A stretch of DNA of 64,000 nt from the NCBI GenBank assembly GCA_005281725.1, contig SSBO01000009.1, forward strand, positions 11,217,362-11,281,361, written 5' to 3'. The DNA is from Wuchereria bancrofti (lineage: Eukaryota; Nematoda; Chromadorea; Rhabditida; Onchocercidae). Shown piece after piece: positions 36,604 to 48,927 of this stretch (positions are counted from its first letter, which is position 1; every line of letters starts with the position of its first letter). The position numbers and the translations under genes are program-made. Under the pieces are notes generated by a model that was given only the letters and a program-made list of their open reading frames with translations, had not been told where the DNA came from and searched no databases.

Positions 36604-39600
36604 AAAAAAAAAAAAAACATTACATTTTCAAAGATGTATGAATGTTTATTTTAAAATACAATTTATACTATTAAATACTTAGCACATCTGTTTAGCTTTC
36701 TTTTTATGTAAGCTTAGTTACAACATGATATATGATTTTATTTTAATTTAGTGTATTTTGTTATTTACACAAACTTATGTCTCTTTCTGAAGATTTCTTT
36801 AACTTTCGTTTAGATAAATGTAAATTTTGTAAAGAAATCTCAAATCAGCTTTTTTGACAGATTTTACTATTGTTTTTTGTAATGAATACAAGAAGGAAAT
36901 GGATAATAAATATTTGAAATGCAACATTGATTGGAAAGTTATCGTTAAATGATAGTTAACAATAAGAATAAAATGTTTATAACTTTAAAAATAAAATGTT
37001 TATAACTTTTTATAACAACTTATAACCTTATAACAAGTTTTCTTATAACTTCTTTATTCTCTTATAGGATATTCAGGAACTCCATGAAATCTAAGCTTCT
37101 GTAAAATAATTTGAGTAAAGCTTCCTGTTTCCAACATTAATAATTATCGTTAAATGATAGTTAAATATTTGAAAGCAATAAAAGAAGAAAAACTGACAAA
37201 AATTACAAGTACTGGTTTGAAATTAACAAAATAGTATTTAAATAATATGAAATTTCTCTTACTATCTTGTCACCTGTACTTACCTGTGTTTACAAAAAAC
37301 TTTCCAGAACTTTTCACAACGCTTGTTTAGCTTCCAATATCACACTGTAATATTCTCTTCGATCATGAAAAATATATCAAATACCTGATTTGCACATTAC
37401 ATATCGATTCTCATCTCCTCTTTACATATCGGTGAATAAGCAAACAGAAAATTTGCGACATATTAATATTTTTCTTTCTGATATTCAAATCATTTCATCC
37501 AGCACAAAGAAAAGACTTTTTATTAATCTCCTAAATTCGTACAATTTTAGATTTCCTCTATACTGCAATGAAACGAAGTAAAACTTCAAAAACTTTTTGT
37601 TTTTATTGATCTTAGAACAAAAAACAAGAAAGGTACGAAACAAAAGCAATTGTTTCTCAAAGATGAAATCACACTGAACAAAATACCATATCTATGAAAA
37701 CGTAGCGTAACGCGAGATTCATCAAACACGTGCATCCGTTAGCGTACGCTTCGGCACTTTGTAATATCAAATATATTAGCAATAAAAGAAGAAAAACTGA
37801 CAAAAATTACAAGTAGTAAAGAAAAAAGAAAAAAAAAAACATAAAGAAAAATTATTACAACCATATATAACTTTAAAAAAAATCGACGAGTAAAAAGTAG
37901 TATCAACAAGAGAAGTGAGAAAACAAAAAAAAAAAAGGAAAGAAAGAAGGAAGGAAAAAAAAGTTGAAACATCCGGAAAAATCGAAAAACAGGAAAAAAT
38001 GGGGAATAAATGGCCTGAATGAAGTTAATTAATTTATAAACGCTTAAATGCTTACCATATAAAGGGAAAAATCAATTGAGTATTTAGCTTTAAATAAAAT
38101 TGTGCTTACGAAAACATCGAAAAGTGACAAATACAGCAATGTTGCCATATCCAAAGCAAATATATTATTTTGTGCCAATCACAATGTGGTAGAAACTTTG
38201 TAAATAAAACAAAATTTGCAATCAGAAAAAAGAAACCAAATAATTTACATTTAATATTTATTGGTGGCATAGGTAACTCCATGAAGAATATCAGCAAATT
38301 CTGTTTCTTATCATTACATAAAAAAAAGGAATGTATCTCTATAAGCTTTTAAATGATAAATTAATTTTTTAATGATTATCACGTTTTGTTTGATGTTGTA
38401 TAGAGCTGTTTAAAGTGCCATATTCTTCTTCCCTACCATCAAGGCCTCTTTACCTTATTAGATCAAATCAAAAACGTAAAACTAGACTAGTTCCTCCCTT
38501 AAATCTTAGTTTCTTCTTCCAATACTTACTTACTTTGATATTAAATCTGAATAAAGTGCTACAGACAATGCTATGTTCTCTTCTAATAAACTATCGTCAA
38601 GCAATTTATGCCTTATTTACGAAGATAATACTTATAAATTATCTTCCCCAGAAAGTCAATCAATTGATCCTGTATTTGCTATGAATATCGTCAAGTGTCA
38701 ACAAAAGCAAAAATTTTGTCCAAATTCTGAAAATTCTTGAAGAATGTTGCAATGGTTGATGTAAGATAGCAGCAAGCAAAGCGACCGAAAACTTCTACAA
38801 GCTTACAAAATAAATTCAAGAAATTCAGGAAAAGACATTCCGAAATACAATAAAAGAGATGAAACGAGTACCGGATAAATTTGTTCAAAAAAAAAAATTA
38901 CTGTGTAGTAAGATTATTATCAACATTAGTGTTAATATTATTATTATCACTATCGTTATTACCATTATTATCACTATTAAATCTTCGAAATTTTTGCATA
39001 ATACAATTAAAAAAAAAAGTTAAATACAATAAGTGTCAAAGAAAAATAAAACAGTCACCTAAATAAAATAATACTTTACTTGCAAAATTTGACTGGTTAA
39101 ATGTACCACTACATAAAACTCCTCAAATTTAACGAAGACAATGGAAATGTCTTCTACTTTGACACAAACTTACGCAGCAATTAGTAATGCTGTGAACATC
39201 GTACAGTAAAGCATGTTGTCGCATCAGTGTGACGACAGCAATCCACAACTGCGGTTGAGTTTGATGTCATTTTGTTATTTGATAAGTGGTTATGATGTGG
39301 TGGATGAGCCAAGACCTGAAACTGCCCAAATTCAACAATTTGTTTACTAATCTTTTGAAATGTAATGCATCCTTTAAAATAATGCCTTTTCTCGATTTAG
39401 AACGATTGACAATCTCGAGTTATATTAATAATTCAACTATTATATTAGACAAAAAATTTTCAAGATTATTCATTTTTTTTTTTTTTTTGACAACTGATAC
39501 TTTGCTAACTATTCTTTTAGATGCGTTATTGCTAGAATAGAGTTGCATTTAACGGTCTGTTAAGTTTGAGTAATATTTATGAAATTAAATTTTCACTCAA

Positions 39601-39645
39601 ATCCATTACTTCGATTATTCAATAATTACTTTTTGTTTGATAATA
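36604..39645. other. Convergent intergenic DNA, membrane-protein gene to CPEB gene
   Basis: Three kilobases with no assembled gene. They contain a 38-base perfect direct repeat (37174-37211 and 37778-37815), two copies of a 21-base partly self-complementary element (36939-36959 and 37144-37164), and AT-rich duplications around 36965-37030. Open frames at 37739-37972 (-), 38106-38297 (-), 38170-38352 (+), 38415-38684 (+) and 39286-39540 (+) are low-complexity or have no domain or splice support. A further CPEB 3' exon could be hidden in the right part (see findings). Confidence 0.55.
37174..37815. repeat. 38-base direct repeat, two copies 604 bases apart
   Basis: Positions 37174-37211 and 37778-37815 are identical, beginning AGCAATAAAAGAAGAAAAAC and ending ATTACAAGTA. 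The sequence between is not duplicated as a whole. Confidence 0.9.
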
Positions 39646-42600
39646 TCAAAAATTTACCTTAGTCTGATCACCAACACGAACCAATGGCTTATGAGAAGCT
39701 TTCTTCTTATCAGAATATTCACCGTAATGATAACAGTCCCAGCATGATTCACAATAGTACTGCAAGCAAGTTACGTCACCGCAAAAATACGGTGCGTAAC
39801 GACCGGCGCACTGTGTACCTTCGCATTCATCGCACATTTGCTCATCGATTACATAGGGCTTTATTTCGACCTAAAATAGCAATATCATTGAAATTTATTG
39901 TAATAATTTCCTAAAAATTTTAAAATCACTGAAATTTTCATAAAATGGATGAATGAATGAATGAATGAGTAGAATGATTACCTTTCTTCTCATACAATTG
40001 ATATGATTTTTTTTTTTTGCTGACAAAAAGAAACTAATTTAATCCGATATCAAAATCTATTCGTTTTCAAGTACTATTGCTAGTCATATTATACATAAGT
40101 GAAAGAGAATTTGAAATGTAAGATAGAATACAAGTATGAGATTCGATTATTAATTCCATTGTTCATTTATTCTAGTCCACATTATTTGACGATGAACGAT
40201 AAATTATATTCTAACGCTTGCTTTCTCTCAACAAACAAAATGTTTTTGACATATTTGCTTTAATACTTTATCGATTAATAATATTTAAAATCAATTAATA
40301 AGTTAGAAAGTTTACAAAAAGTATTCCTAAAATGAAAGTTGATGTAAAAATTACTCGTTTACTCATATCAGCATGTGGTATATGCACAAAACGTCCGCTT
40401 ATAGCTGCAATGAAAGAATATTCAGTGGTGAATGTAACTCGTGCTGCACCTTTTGGATACTTCAATTCCGGATCAATATCAATTCCAACATAACAAACTG
40501 CTCCGTAAAGATGATCTAGAACACATGCCAATTCTCCTGAAATAAAAATTTCATAAATAGAACAAATAGTTTTGAATATTATTTCTGCTTATTATAATAT
40601 AAAGAACATACGAGCTTTTGTTGGTCGAGGTACGCCACCTATGAAAATAGTTCTTCGTGGATTTAATGGCATATCTTCTCGAAGCATAAATTCCATATCA
40701 TCTAGACGCCATGGTCGTACTTGTACCTTAGAATTATATTTTAGATATCATTCTTATCAAAATTTTTATCAAAAAAAAAAAAAATCATATTAAATTCTAA
40801 TTGTTAAATGATAGATATAGTAAAATTCAATTATAGATATATCTGTAAAATCTGTTAATGATATTAAAATAGAAAAAATTTTACTGGTTTATCACGCATT
40901 GTTGGACTAGAAACAAATAAGTAATATTTGTCATCCTCTTTATGACAGCTGTTCACTAACAGTTGCACTGAGCGCTCATCTTCAAATACCAGGAAGACGT
41001 AACCAGTCATGTAACGTGCTAAATATGACGTATAAAAATGGATGTTTTGCAATTTATTTATTATTTTGAACTATTATTTGCATTTCGCAACAAATGCATC
41101 GATATCTTATTTCCTACTTATTATGAAGAACAGAATTTTGAACAGAAAAAACATGAAAAGGAAAAAAAAAAAAACAAATAAATTTAGCAGAATGAATGTG
41201 ATTTACATCTTAATAATCAAAAGTGATTTGTATTCAAAATGTCTAGAAAATTATCAGAAAATATTACTAAACCTGTGGATCTTTCTTTAGCACCAGTATC
41301 AGGACGACGTGGCCAATCAACAAGTACTGGACCAAACTGAGAAAATGTTGATGTTATTTCATCTGTAAAAGAAAAGATTCCATTTATTAGCAATAATAAT
41401 ATGAAATTAAAAACAAAGGTAAATTGATTCTCATACTATTTAATTTATCATAATTATCGTTGACAATCTAATGACTGTTGTTTAGCTCTAGTCTAGTGAT
41501 AGTATGTCACAATTATACCTTTTGTTTATGTTATCATAATAACAATGGTTATTAAACAGACACGAATTTTTTGATTTTATTTTGAAATTCTCACTAAGAA
41601 TTTATAAATCTTTTTTTTTTTTTTAAAGAAGTCCCTCTTCACCTTCTGTAACATCAATTGGAAGACCACCGACGAAAACTTTGCGGGCAAAAATTTCAAC
41701 TGATTCATCCATAATGAAATATGCTTCTGGAGTAGATGGAACACCAGGATTACGCGATGAATTTCGGCGATCATTTGTTTCCGTTTTTGCTGTAAAAGAA
41801 TCACTGAATTACCGAGCTCTAATTTCTTTCCACTTTTTTTTATTTTTCTTTTTTTGAAAAAGTTGTCATCATTTTTTAAAATGTCAGATGATATTCAGGA
41901 AATAAAATTTATTCCACTAGCTAAAACGCAACAATTATGCTCCAAAAGAAAAAAAAAGAATCTTGAATAGAAGAAAAATAACGATAAATTATTCGGACCA
42001 TCTTAAAACTTCGATAACAGCTTACCGATACCGTACATCATCTTATCATATATTATCATTTTCAGAAGTTAAATGAATTACCACTGTTACTGTTTATGGA
42101 TGTAGGAGACCATGAAGGAAATGTTTGATAAAGCTGATCATGCGGCATAACTACTGTGCAATCATTTCCATTACCATTTTCGTTTTTATCAGCAAATTTT
42201 AATACCGAACCACTAAATAAAATTTTAAAATTTAGATTACAAAATAAAATTTAAATTAAAACAAATTGATTTTTTTTTTAATAACAGAAGGATAAAATAG
42301 TTTGCAATAACTTCTGTGAATTGATTTAGGTTGAAACATATGTCGTTAACCCAATCGTATAGATTAAAATACGAATTTGAATTATTATTTTCTAGAAAAA
42401 ATGATGCATATCTATTATGCTTCACATCACTATAAGATGAGAAATGTGCGCCAAGCGTTGCCAACTGCGCTATGAAGTAGCAAATTCGGAAAAAAGAAAA
42501 AATTCGTCAACTTTCATTCAGAACGATTTACACTTTGCGCAATTTGAAGTACCTGTAAAAATGATGTTGCAAAGAGCTAGCACAAGAGCTGGATGAATTG

Positions 42601-43206
42601 GTTATACTTCCGTCTGAAAGCGATTTTGGTGAACGTACATCTGATGGTATACGTGGATTAAGCGTGATTGGTGATATCTTAAAAAGTAGCATGCACCTTT
42701 TACGTCATTTAAAAAGATCAAGAAAATCATTTATTAAAATTAATTGTGATAGTTTCAAAAATTAGTTGAAATTTTTTTTCAATGTTTTAGAAAATTAGCT
42801 AAAGCATTTTTGCTAAAATAAAAGTTTAACACTAGTAAAAACTCTTTATCATTAAAGTTATTAAAAAAAAAAAAAAAGAAAAAAAAAACAAGAAAAAGAA
42901 ATTTTTCGATATCCGAAAATGTGGGTTGAAATACGACGCAGGAAACGTAGCAGAAATTATGGTTTAGGAAAATTAAAATATTTTTTGAAATAGGAAATTA
43001 AAGTTTAACAACTCACTGAACTATTTTATCTCTCATTAAACGATTAATCAAATCATTGATGAGCCTAGAAGAGCAAAAATGAAACTTACTGGATAAGTTG
43101 ATCGTTGAAAGGATAAATATGAAGGATTATTTGGCATTGGAGGCCGATACATATGATTATTCATCATTGTCATTCTTTTCCGTATATCTCCTTCTAACGT
43201 TATCAT
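39646..43206 (-). CDS. CPEB-type cytoplasmic polyadenylation element binding protein
   Basis: A cytoplasmic RNA-binding protein that controls poly(A) tail length and translation of mRNAs with U-rich 3' elements, typically in germ cells. Exons in reading order: 43206-43090, 42677-42553, 42212-42082, 41789-41643, 41362-41273, 41018-40885, 40726-40612, 40536-40355, 39870-39646, giving about 421 residues. The low-complexity Ser/Asn/Pro N-terminus is followed by RRM1 ([16 protein letters not shown]...FGPVLVDWP), RRM2 ([14 protein letters not shown]...[13 protein letters not shown]) and the C-terminal CPEB ZZ zinc domain with regularly spaced cysteines ([16 protein letters not shown]). C. elegans has four such proteins (CPB-1, CPB-2, CPB-3, FOG-1); I cannot say which this is. 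The start may be 43206 or the in-frame ATG at 43173. The last codons read through a good donor at 39656-39657, so one more exon is possible. Confidence 0.95.
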
Positions 43207-44287
43207 CCTTATCAGTTCTCCACCGTCTGTTTGTTATCTTCAATATTAGCTTTAAGATAATCATTTCGATTTTCTTGAATCAAATCAAAATTGATATTAA
43301 AAAAGGAAATGATTCAAAGATATGAATCATAAATAGAAATTATATTGTTACTTAAATTCAGTTATAAAAGTTATCAGTAAGTTATATCTACTACCGTATA
43401 TATTTATGTGAGCATAATGCGTCAACACTGTAAGAATTAGTACGATAAATAAATAAATTACCGTGACGAGATTTTTTAAATTGATAATCGTATCCGTTGG
43501 AATATTATCAAAAGCGCTCAATTTCGAGAAGAAACCGCAACCAAATTCACTACTTTAAGCTTCTAAATAGTGGTAACATGATAGCTAGATGAAATATGCA
43601 AATTAATGACTATGACGTCATCACAGAACAGTGTGAAATATTTTAGGATAGAAAATTGAGGAGAGACGACTGAAAAATTATATCAAATTCAATCAATTAA
43701 TAAAATTTGTAATACTGTTTGTTTGTTTTTAGCAATTTTAAGTGCAATATAAAATGAATTCTTTAAAACACATTAATGAATTAACTAATAAGAATGTATA
43801 TGAAATGAATAAAATGAATGAGTTTAAGAATAATTAGTTGTATAATTATGGATAAATATATAAATTCTACGAGAAACATTATAATTTAAGAAGTTCGGGA
43901 AAGGAATTTTTTTTCAAAGTTAAACAATCCTGAATAAAATACATACTTTTACAGCTTTGTCGAAATTCACTAGTATTACTGGAAGTGAGACGTACAGCAA
44001 TACTACACCCAACTGAAATAAATGTTTAAACAAAATGAAAAAGTACGACTGTACAATAGAATAAGCTGATTTAAAATTAAATCTAAGAATAATTGAAAGA
44101 AGATAGAAGTAAACTGTCCGTCCTAGTCGACTGTTATTGTAATAATGATAATTTCTTTAACCAATTGGACTAAATGATAATGTGTGAAATTTGCATAAAT
44201 GGAGTTTTAGCTCTAATATACATATATCTTTGTAGTCAGACAAGCATATACCGTCTAAATTTGATTGTTTATGCATTGCTATTCTAA

Positions 44288-44328
44288 CATCATTTCATTT
44301 CATTTCATTTCTTCATTTCATTTGTAAT
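44288..44328. repeat. TTTCA pentamer repeat
   Basis: Imperfect tandem CATTT/TTTCA units about 1 kb before the CPEB start, on the far side from the coding region. Confidence 0.8.
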
Positions 44329-44565
44329 GCACATTTCACTTCTTTTTGATGAGATAAACTTGCAAAATTCTGAAATTTCAATCTTAATTTAAGATTAGGA
44401 AAAAAATTTAGGATTGAAATTTAAACGAGAAATAAAACAAAAAAAAAAAAAAAAGAGATAAAAGAAACCTTTCTGTAAGTTATCGTATGTTATCATCCTT
44501 TGAAGCTTTCAATTTAGATGCTCATTCGTACTAACACATATTTGATACATCATAGTAACCTGTTT

Positions 44566-44721
44566 AGAGTTAAAACCGCCATTTCAGACCTCCCCCACGC
44601 ATTTAAAGTCAAAACCGCCATTTCAGACCTCTCTCACGCATTTAAAGTCAAAACCGCCATTTCAGACCTCTCTCACGCATTTAAAGTCAAAACCGCCATT
44701 TCAGACCTCTCTCACGCATTC
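44566..44721. repeat. 39-base minisatellite, four copies
   Basis: Four head-to-tail copies of a 39-base unit (core AACCGCCATTTCAGACCTC) occupy 44566-44604, 44605-44643, 44644-44682 and 44683-44721. The middle copies are identical; the first differs at a few bases and the last diverges at its final codon. Because 39 is a multiple of three, one + frame stays open and would encode a repeated 13-residue unit (VKTAISDLSHAFK). No start-codon context, splice partner or domain supports translation. Confidence 0.92.
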
Positions 44722-45522
44722 ATCCCTCCTTCATCCTTTCAATGCTTCGTGGGTGGTCTAATACATACTGAATATTTGGATATCTTCGAACAATAGCTAA
44801 ATTATCCTACTATTGACTAAATTTTTCGTTCCCAACATAACGTTTACATTCGCTTCAAACTTCTTTCAGTAAATGATTCCGGAAGCATTCAGTAATGATT
44901 CCGGAAACATACATAGGACATAGAGATCTCATTTTCTGTATCATGATGCTATGAAAACGATAGAAGAATGCAGTTCACAATTTGAATTGATTACAATTTC
45001 AGCGGTCAGTTTTTATTGATATTAAAATCGCAGGTGACAATGCGCAAATTTTCATGGGAAAAGAAAATGATAAATAAAGATAGCGATAGATTGACAAGAA
45101 ATATACAAATGTGACACTACAAATATCACAGATTGATGTCGCTCATCGTGCGAATAAGCTGTTAATGGTATTCTCAAGAGAGTTGCACCGAATGTTTGTC
45201 ATTAAGAAGCTCCTTTTGAAGATTTTCCGTAAATGCTGAAATGATGAAATATTTGTAGAAAACTAGCAGGAAATAACTTATGATTTTCCATTTCTAAACG
45301 ATATATTTGCATAAATCATCCAGAAAATAAATAATAATTTATCTGGAAATTACCTTGTTCGATGTTATCATTACCCGATGTTAGGGTATTGGTATTTATG
45401 TCTAATGAGTTTAACCATTTTGTTACATATTGCATCTTATCTGCTAAAAATTATTCTAATTAAAATTAATTATGAATAATAAGGATATGTTTGATAAAAG
45501 AAATTCTTCAAATATTGCAAAA

Positions 45523-48500
45523 TTATGTAAACGAACGAATGCGTAAACGGATTAAACTAAACGGTTCATCGTTGTTGGTATGATTATCTTTCGAATCATA
45601 ATATGACGTCAATTGAAATGGGTTAATACGATTGTAGCGCATTGGATTCAGATAACGTTTTGTATTGTCAATTTCAAAAACACATTCCTCACGTGTTCGG
45701 TAAACACGATTAAATAAATTGCGAAGTATGTCAAGAAAATGCTGACTGAAATTATTGCTCATAATAACAATGGAATAATATAATCATGATTAGCTATCAT
45801 TCTGATAAATTCATTCAAGTAAAGGAATATATAACGTGACCTGAAATCATTTGATATTACTCAATGATGAATTTTTGCATGTAAATATTTCACCTTTACA
45901 TATGAACTCATAAATGTCAAAGATATCCTTGAAACAATTGATGATCTTATCTTTACTACTAAAGAGATAAATTGACCCTTTACCATGCAGACTTTCCGAC
46001 AACCACTGGACATTTATTAGGATTATCAGAGTGCAAATCGCATGCATAATGCGAATTAGATGAAATATTTTGTTCCCAACGTGAACTATCATCAACATCC
46101 GTCTCGAAGATATGCGCAACGACGGTAATCATATCTTCCATGCATATTAGACGTTCCGCACGAATTGATGTCGTATCTCCTGATGGTTTCAGTCGAATAT
46201 ATGTTTTAATATTTGTTGTTGAATAAATGAAAAATTCTTTTGTCCATCTTCTCACTCATTCTCTATTTATTTATTAATTACTTTTACTAATTTTGTCCTA
46301 AAAATTCTTAAAATAAATTCCGAAATTTCCTTCTCCCATTGTTATTTCGATTATTATTTCGATGATGAAAACTTGTGCAATTTTCTTTAAATTACTTTTT
46401 AGGGAACTGTCACGTTTTTGTTTAATCCAGGTTAAACATGCCGCCAAACTTTGATATTGTGATGCAGGTACTAAGATCAAATTTGCCCAGCATCCTCTCA
46501 TTTCGTTTGCTATACGAATACATGCATGATGGACATTTAAATGATTTGGTGTTTGTGCTAATTCAGTAAAGCCATTTTCTAAAAATATATAACCAAAAAT
46601 TCAACTGTATTTTTTTTAGTTCTCAAATACATAAGAATGATCTAAATGAATTGAGCTAGAAGAATTATTCCAGATTACCAATCACTTTCAATCAATAATT
46701 CATTAGGACATCTATTAGAACCATTACAAAGTTTTTGAATTTAAAATGAGCAATAATTATACCTGAAATTCGAAAAAACTGATAAGACTGATCATCGACG
46801 GGATAATCGTGACGTATTAAAATACGCTCACTGTTAATGACTCCTTCGTTGAGACTCATCACGTAAGTGCAAATTTCAGCCGGTGGGCAAATTAGCTCTT
46901 CATTGGTATTATTTGACTCTAAGATGCAATAAGGCTGAACTGTAAGCAATCCGAATCTTTTCTTAGCTAGCACTTCTGTCTGTAATGTAATTTTTAATTT
47001 TTATTATTTTTGCAATTAATTCTCAAAGACTTATTAGAGGGAAAGTTTTTGTTGGGGAGAAAATGTCGTTGAGTTTATGCTAATTTTCCCTCTCTCAATT
47101 CTATTTGTTTACGACAAGAATAACTGTTTACAGTATGAAGTACGATATATCGTACGAGGAAGTGTTATACCCTACACATTGTGTCACCTCATACTGTCAT
47201 CCTGTCAACGATGAACATAAAAGTATCTCGTTGAATATTTATGACTTCTGAATTCATTCTAACGATGAACTAACTGTGCATTTAATTGATGCAACATAAT
47301 AAAAGATAGTTTGCAAGGTGCGATACGTCGTAGTGTAGTAGTACGGTAGTCACAATGCAGCAGTACGGTAATCATGTGCACTAGTACGGTATAGTGCAGT
47401 AGTACGGTAATGTGTATTTGATAAAGTGTAGTACAAAAAGGATATGACAAATCATACAAACCATGCTGCCCTTTTCTCTCCAAATTAACTTCTGATAGGT
47501 GTTTTGACGGAGTGATTTACGCTTTGATTCCGTGAGTTTATAGGAAAATGGTTTTGGTTGAAGTGATAGCTCCAGTTTGGATAATGGTCGAGTCCTTGAC
47601 TTACTCATAATTGAAATTGATTGCATTTGATAAACTTGCCGCTCATACTAAATTGGCATACTGCTCAATACGTTAGCATTTAATCAAAATCAGATTTGAC
47701 AAATATTATTTTTTAAAATATTTTGATTTCAGGAAAATTCGATTCAAATTTTAAAGATTGAAGTTGCTACATCCAGGATTTGAAACCACTTTAAATTTAG
47801 TAAATTTGGTGAAATAATTTTAGTTTCAAATTACAATCGTTCTAGTAAATGCAGAATATATCAGGGAGGAACAATTTTTTCAATTATTTTTTAAATAGCG
47901 ACAACACAATCAGCTTTTAACAAAGTGACAAAGATTCTGAGAGTGACTTACTGATTAGCTTAAGTTTTTTTCTCTCTTAACAAACCAAAGCTCTAATTTT
48001 TAGTAGGACAGTCATTCTAACATATTTTATATATTGTCTTACCCTAACAGGAATCTATTTGGTTCACTATTTCTCATTAGAATATAATTAAATGATAATA
48101 ATAAAATTTTGAAATTGCTGAGCATATAGAACGAAAAGACGGAAGCTTCCGGATAACATCAACAATGTTCACAAATATGGATATAGGGACATTGATAGTC
48201 TTTATACTAAAATGGATATGTGAAATGACAAGATCTCATGAATCAACCATTCAATCAAATTTCAAAAGAAGAAAATTAAACAAAATCAATGATTGATTTC
48301 ATTTGAAAATAAATGCGCAAAACTACAATCTCTTTGTCTCTTAAAATCACAAAAATTAAACCAGTTGCAAATATTCAAACAATTTCTTTAAGAAATCATC
48401 TTTACTTACTAGTTAATAGTTAATATGAGTTTTTAATGAGTATAAGCTAATAAAATTATGATTTTATCATTATTAATGTTTATATTATTAGAAAGAAAAT

Positions 48501-48853
48501 TTGTATTATCGGAAAATTATATAAGCTTAATGAATTACTTTCAATGCATATTTACTCTATCTGATGTACATATTTACTCTATTAGATAAGCTTACTCTAA
48601 TGATATGTATGTTTTAGCAGGAATTAGTTGTCATTTGCTCATTCCAATAAAAAATGCATACTTCGTCACGACGTCGACTATTTTCGTTACGCCATTTTTG
48701 ACGTTCATCTTCACTCATCATTTTCCAGTCTTGTGCAGCTCGTTCGACTAATTTTTTGGCCGTTAGATGTACACCGTTATTCTCTGCTTCATAAACAGCC
48801 CGTTGTGCATCAGCAAAATACATGAAACCATTGGAAGAACGTTTTTTCGTCAT
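45523..48853 (-). CDS. mael: Maelstrom-like protein (HMG box plus MAEL domain)
   Basis: Maelstrom is a germline nuage/nuclear protein that in insects and mammals acts with the piRNA pathway in transposon control. Exons in reading order: 48853-48662, 47647-47462, 46979-46763, 46578-46396, 46254-45984, 45745-45523, giving 423 residues, about the family length. The first 65 residues are an HMG box of the Maelstrom kind that starts at the very N-terminus (MTKKRSSNGFMYFADAQRA, then DWKMMSEDERQKW). The rest fits the MAEL RNase H-like domain in position and length, with a C-x2-H-x6-C cluster at residues 331-341 that may be part of the family's zinc-binding Glu-Cys-His-Cys set. The 3' end of exon 4 has two in-phase donors; I chose GTAATT at 46394-46395. 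Alternative: an HMG-box protein with an unrelated C-terminal domain. The HMG box is sure; the Maelstrom name is likely but needs a profile search. Confidence 0.7.
47140..47155. repeat. Perfect 16-base palindrome
   Basis: GTACGATATATCGTAC equals its own reverse complement. It lies in the second intron of the Maelstrom-like gene, about 190 bases from an array of AGTACGGTA units. Confidence 0.85.
47330..47411. repeat. AGTACGGTA array in a Maelstrom-like intron
   Basis: Four copies of AGTACGGTA separated by 13-17 variable bases, three of them preceded by GTAGT, GCAGC or GCAGT. The array lies just past the donor of exon 2 at 47461. Confidence 0.8.
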
Positions 48854-48927
48854 TTGATTTGATTTTGTAATTTCAACGAGACTAATACTATTTGCTTCCG
48901 CTTTTTTCACTTCAAAATGCGTAAACT
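48854..48927 (-). promoter_or_regulatory. Acceptor and leader in front of the Maelstrom-like start
   Basis: On the minus strand, AATTTTTAG ends at 48926 and is followed by a 72-base stretch before the ATG at 48853. The stretch happens to be open in the same frame, so an upstream coding exon is possible, but the HMG box begins right at this ATG as in known Maelstrom proteins. A trans-spliced leader exon is the simpler reading. Confidence 0.5.

Larger units (their letters stand above)
43207..45522. other. Intergenic DNA between the CPEB and Maelstrom-like genes
   Basis: Both neighbours read leftwards, so this holds the CPEB promoter and the Maelstrom-like 3' end. It contains a TTTCA repeat (44288-44328) and a 39-base minisatellite (44566-44721) with higher GC than its surroundings. 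A 92-codon frame over the minisatellite (44518-44796) is only the repeat plus short flanks; I cannot link it to a gene. Confidence 0.6.
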
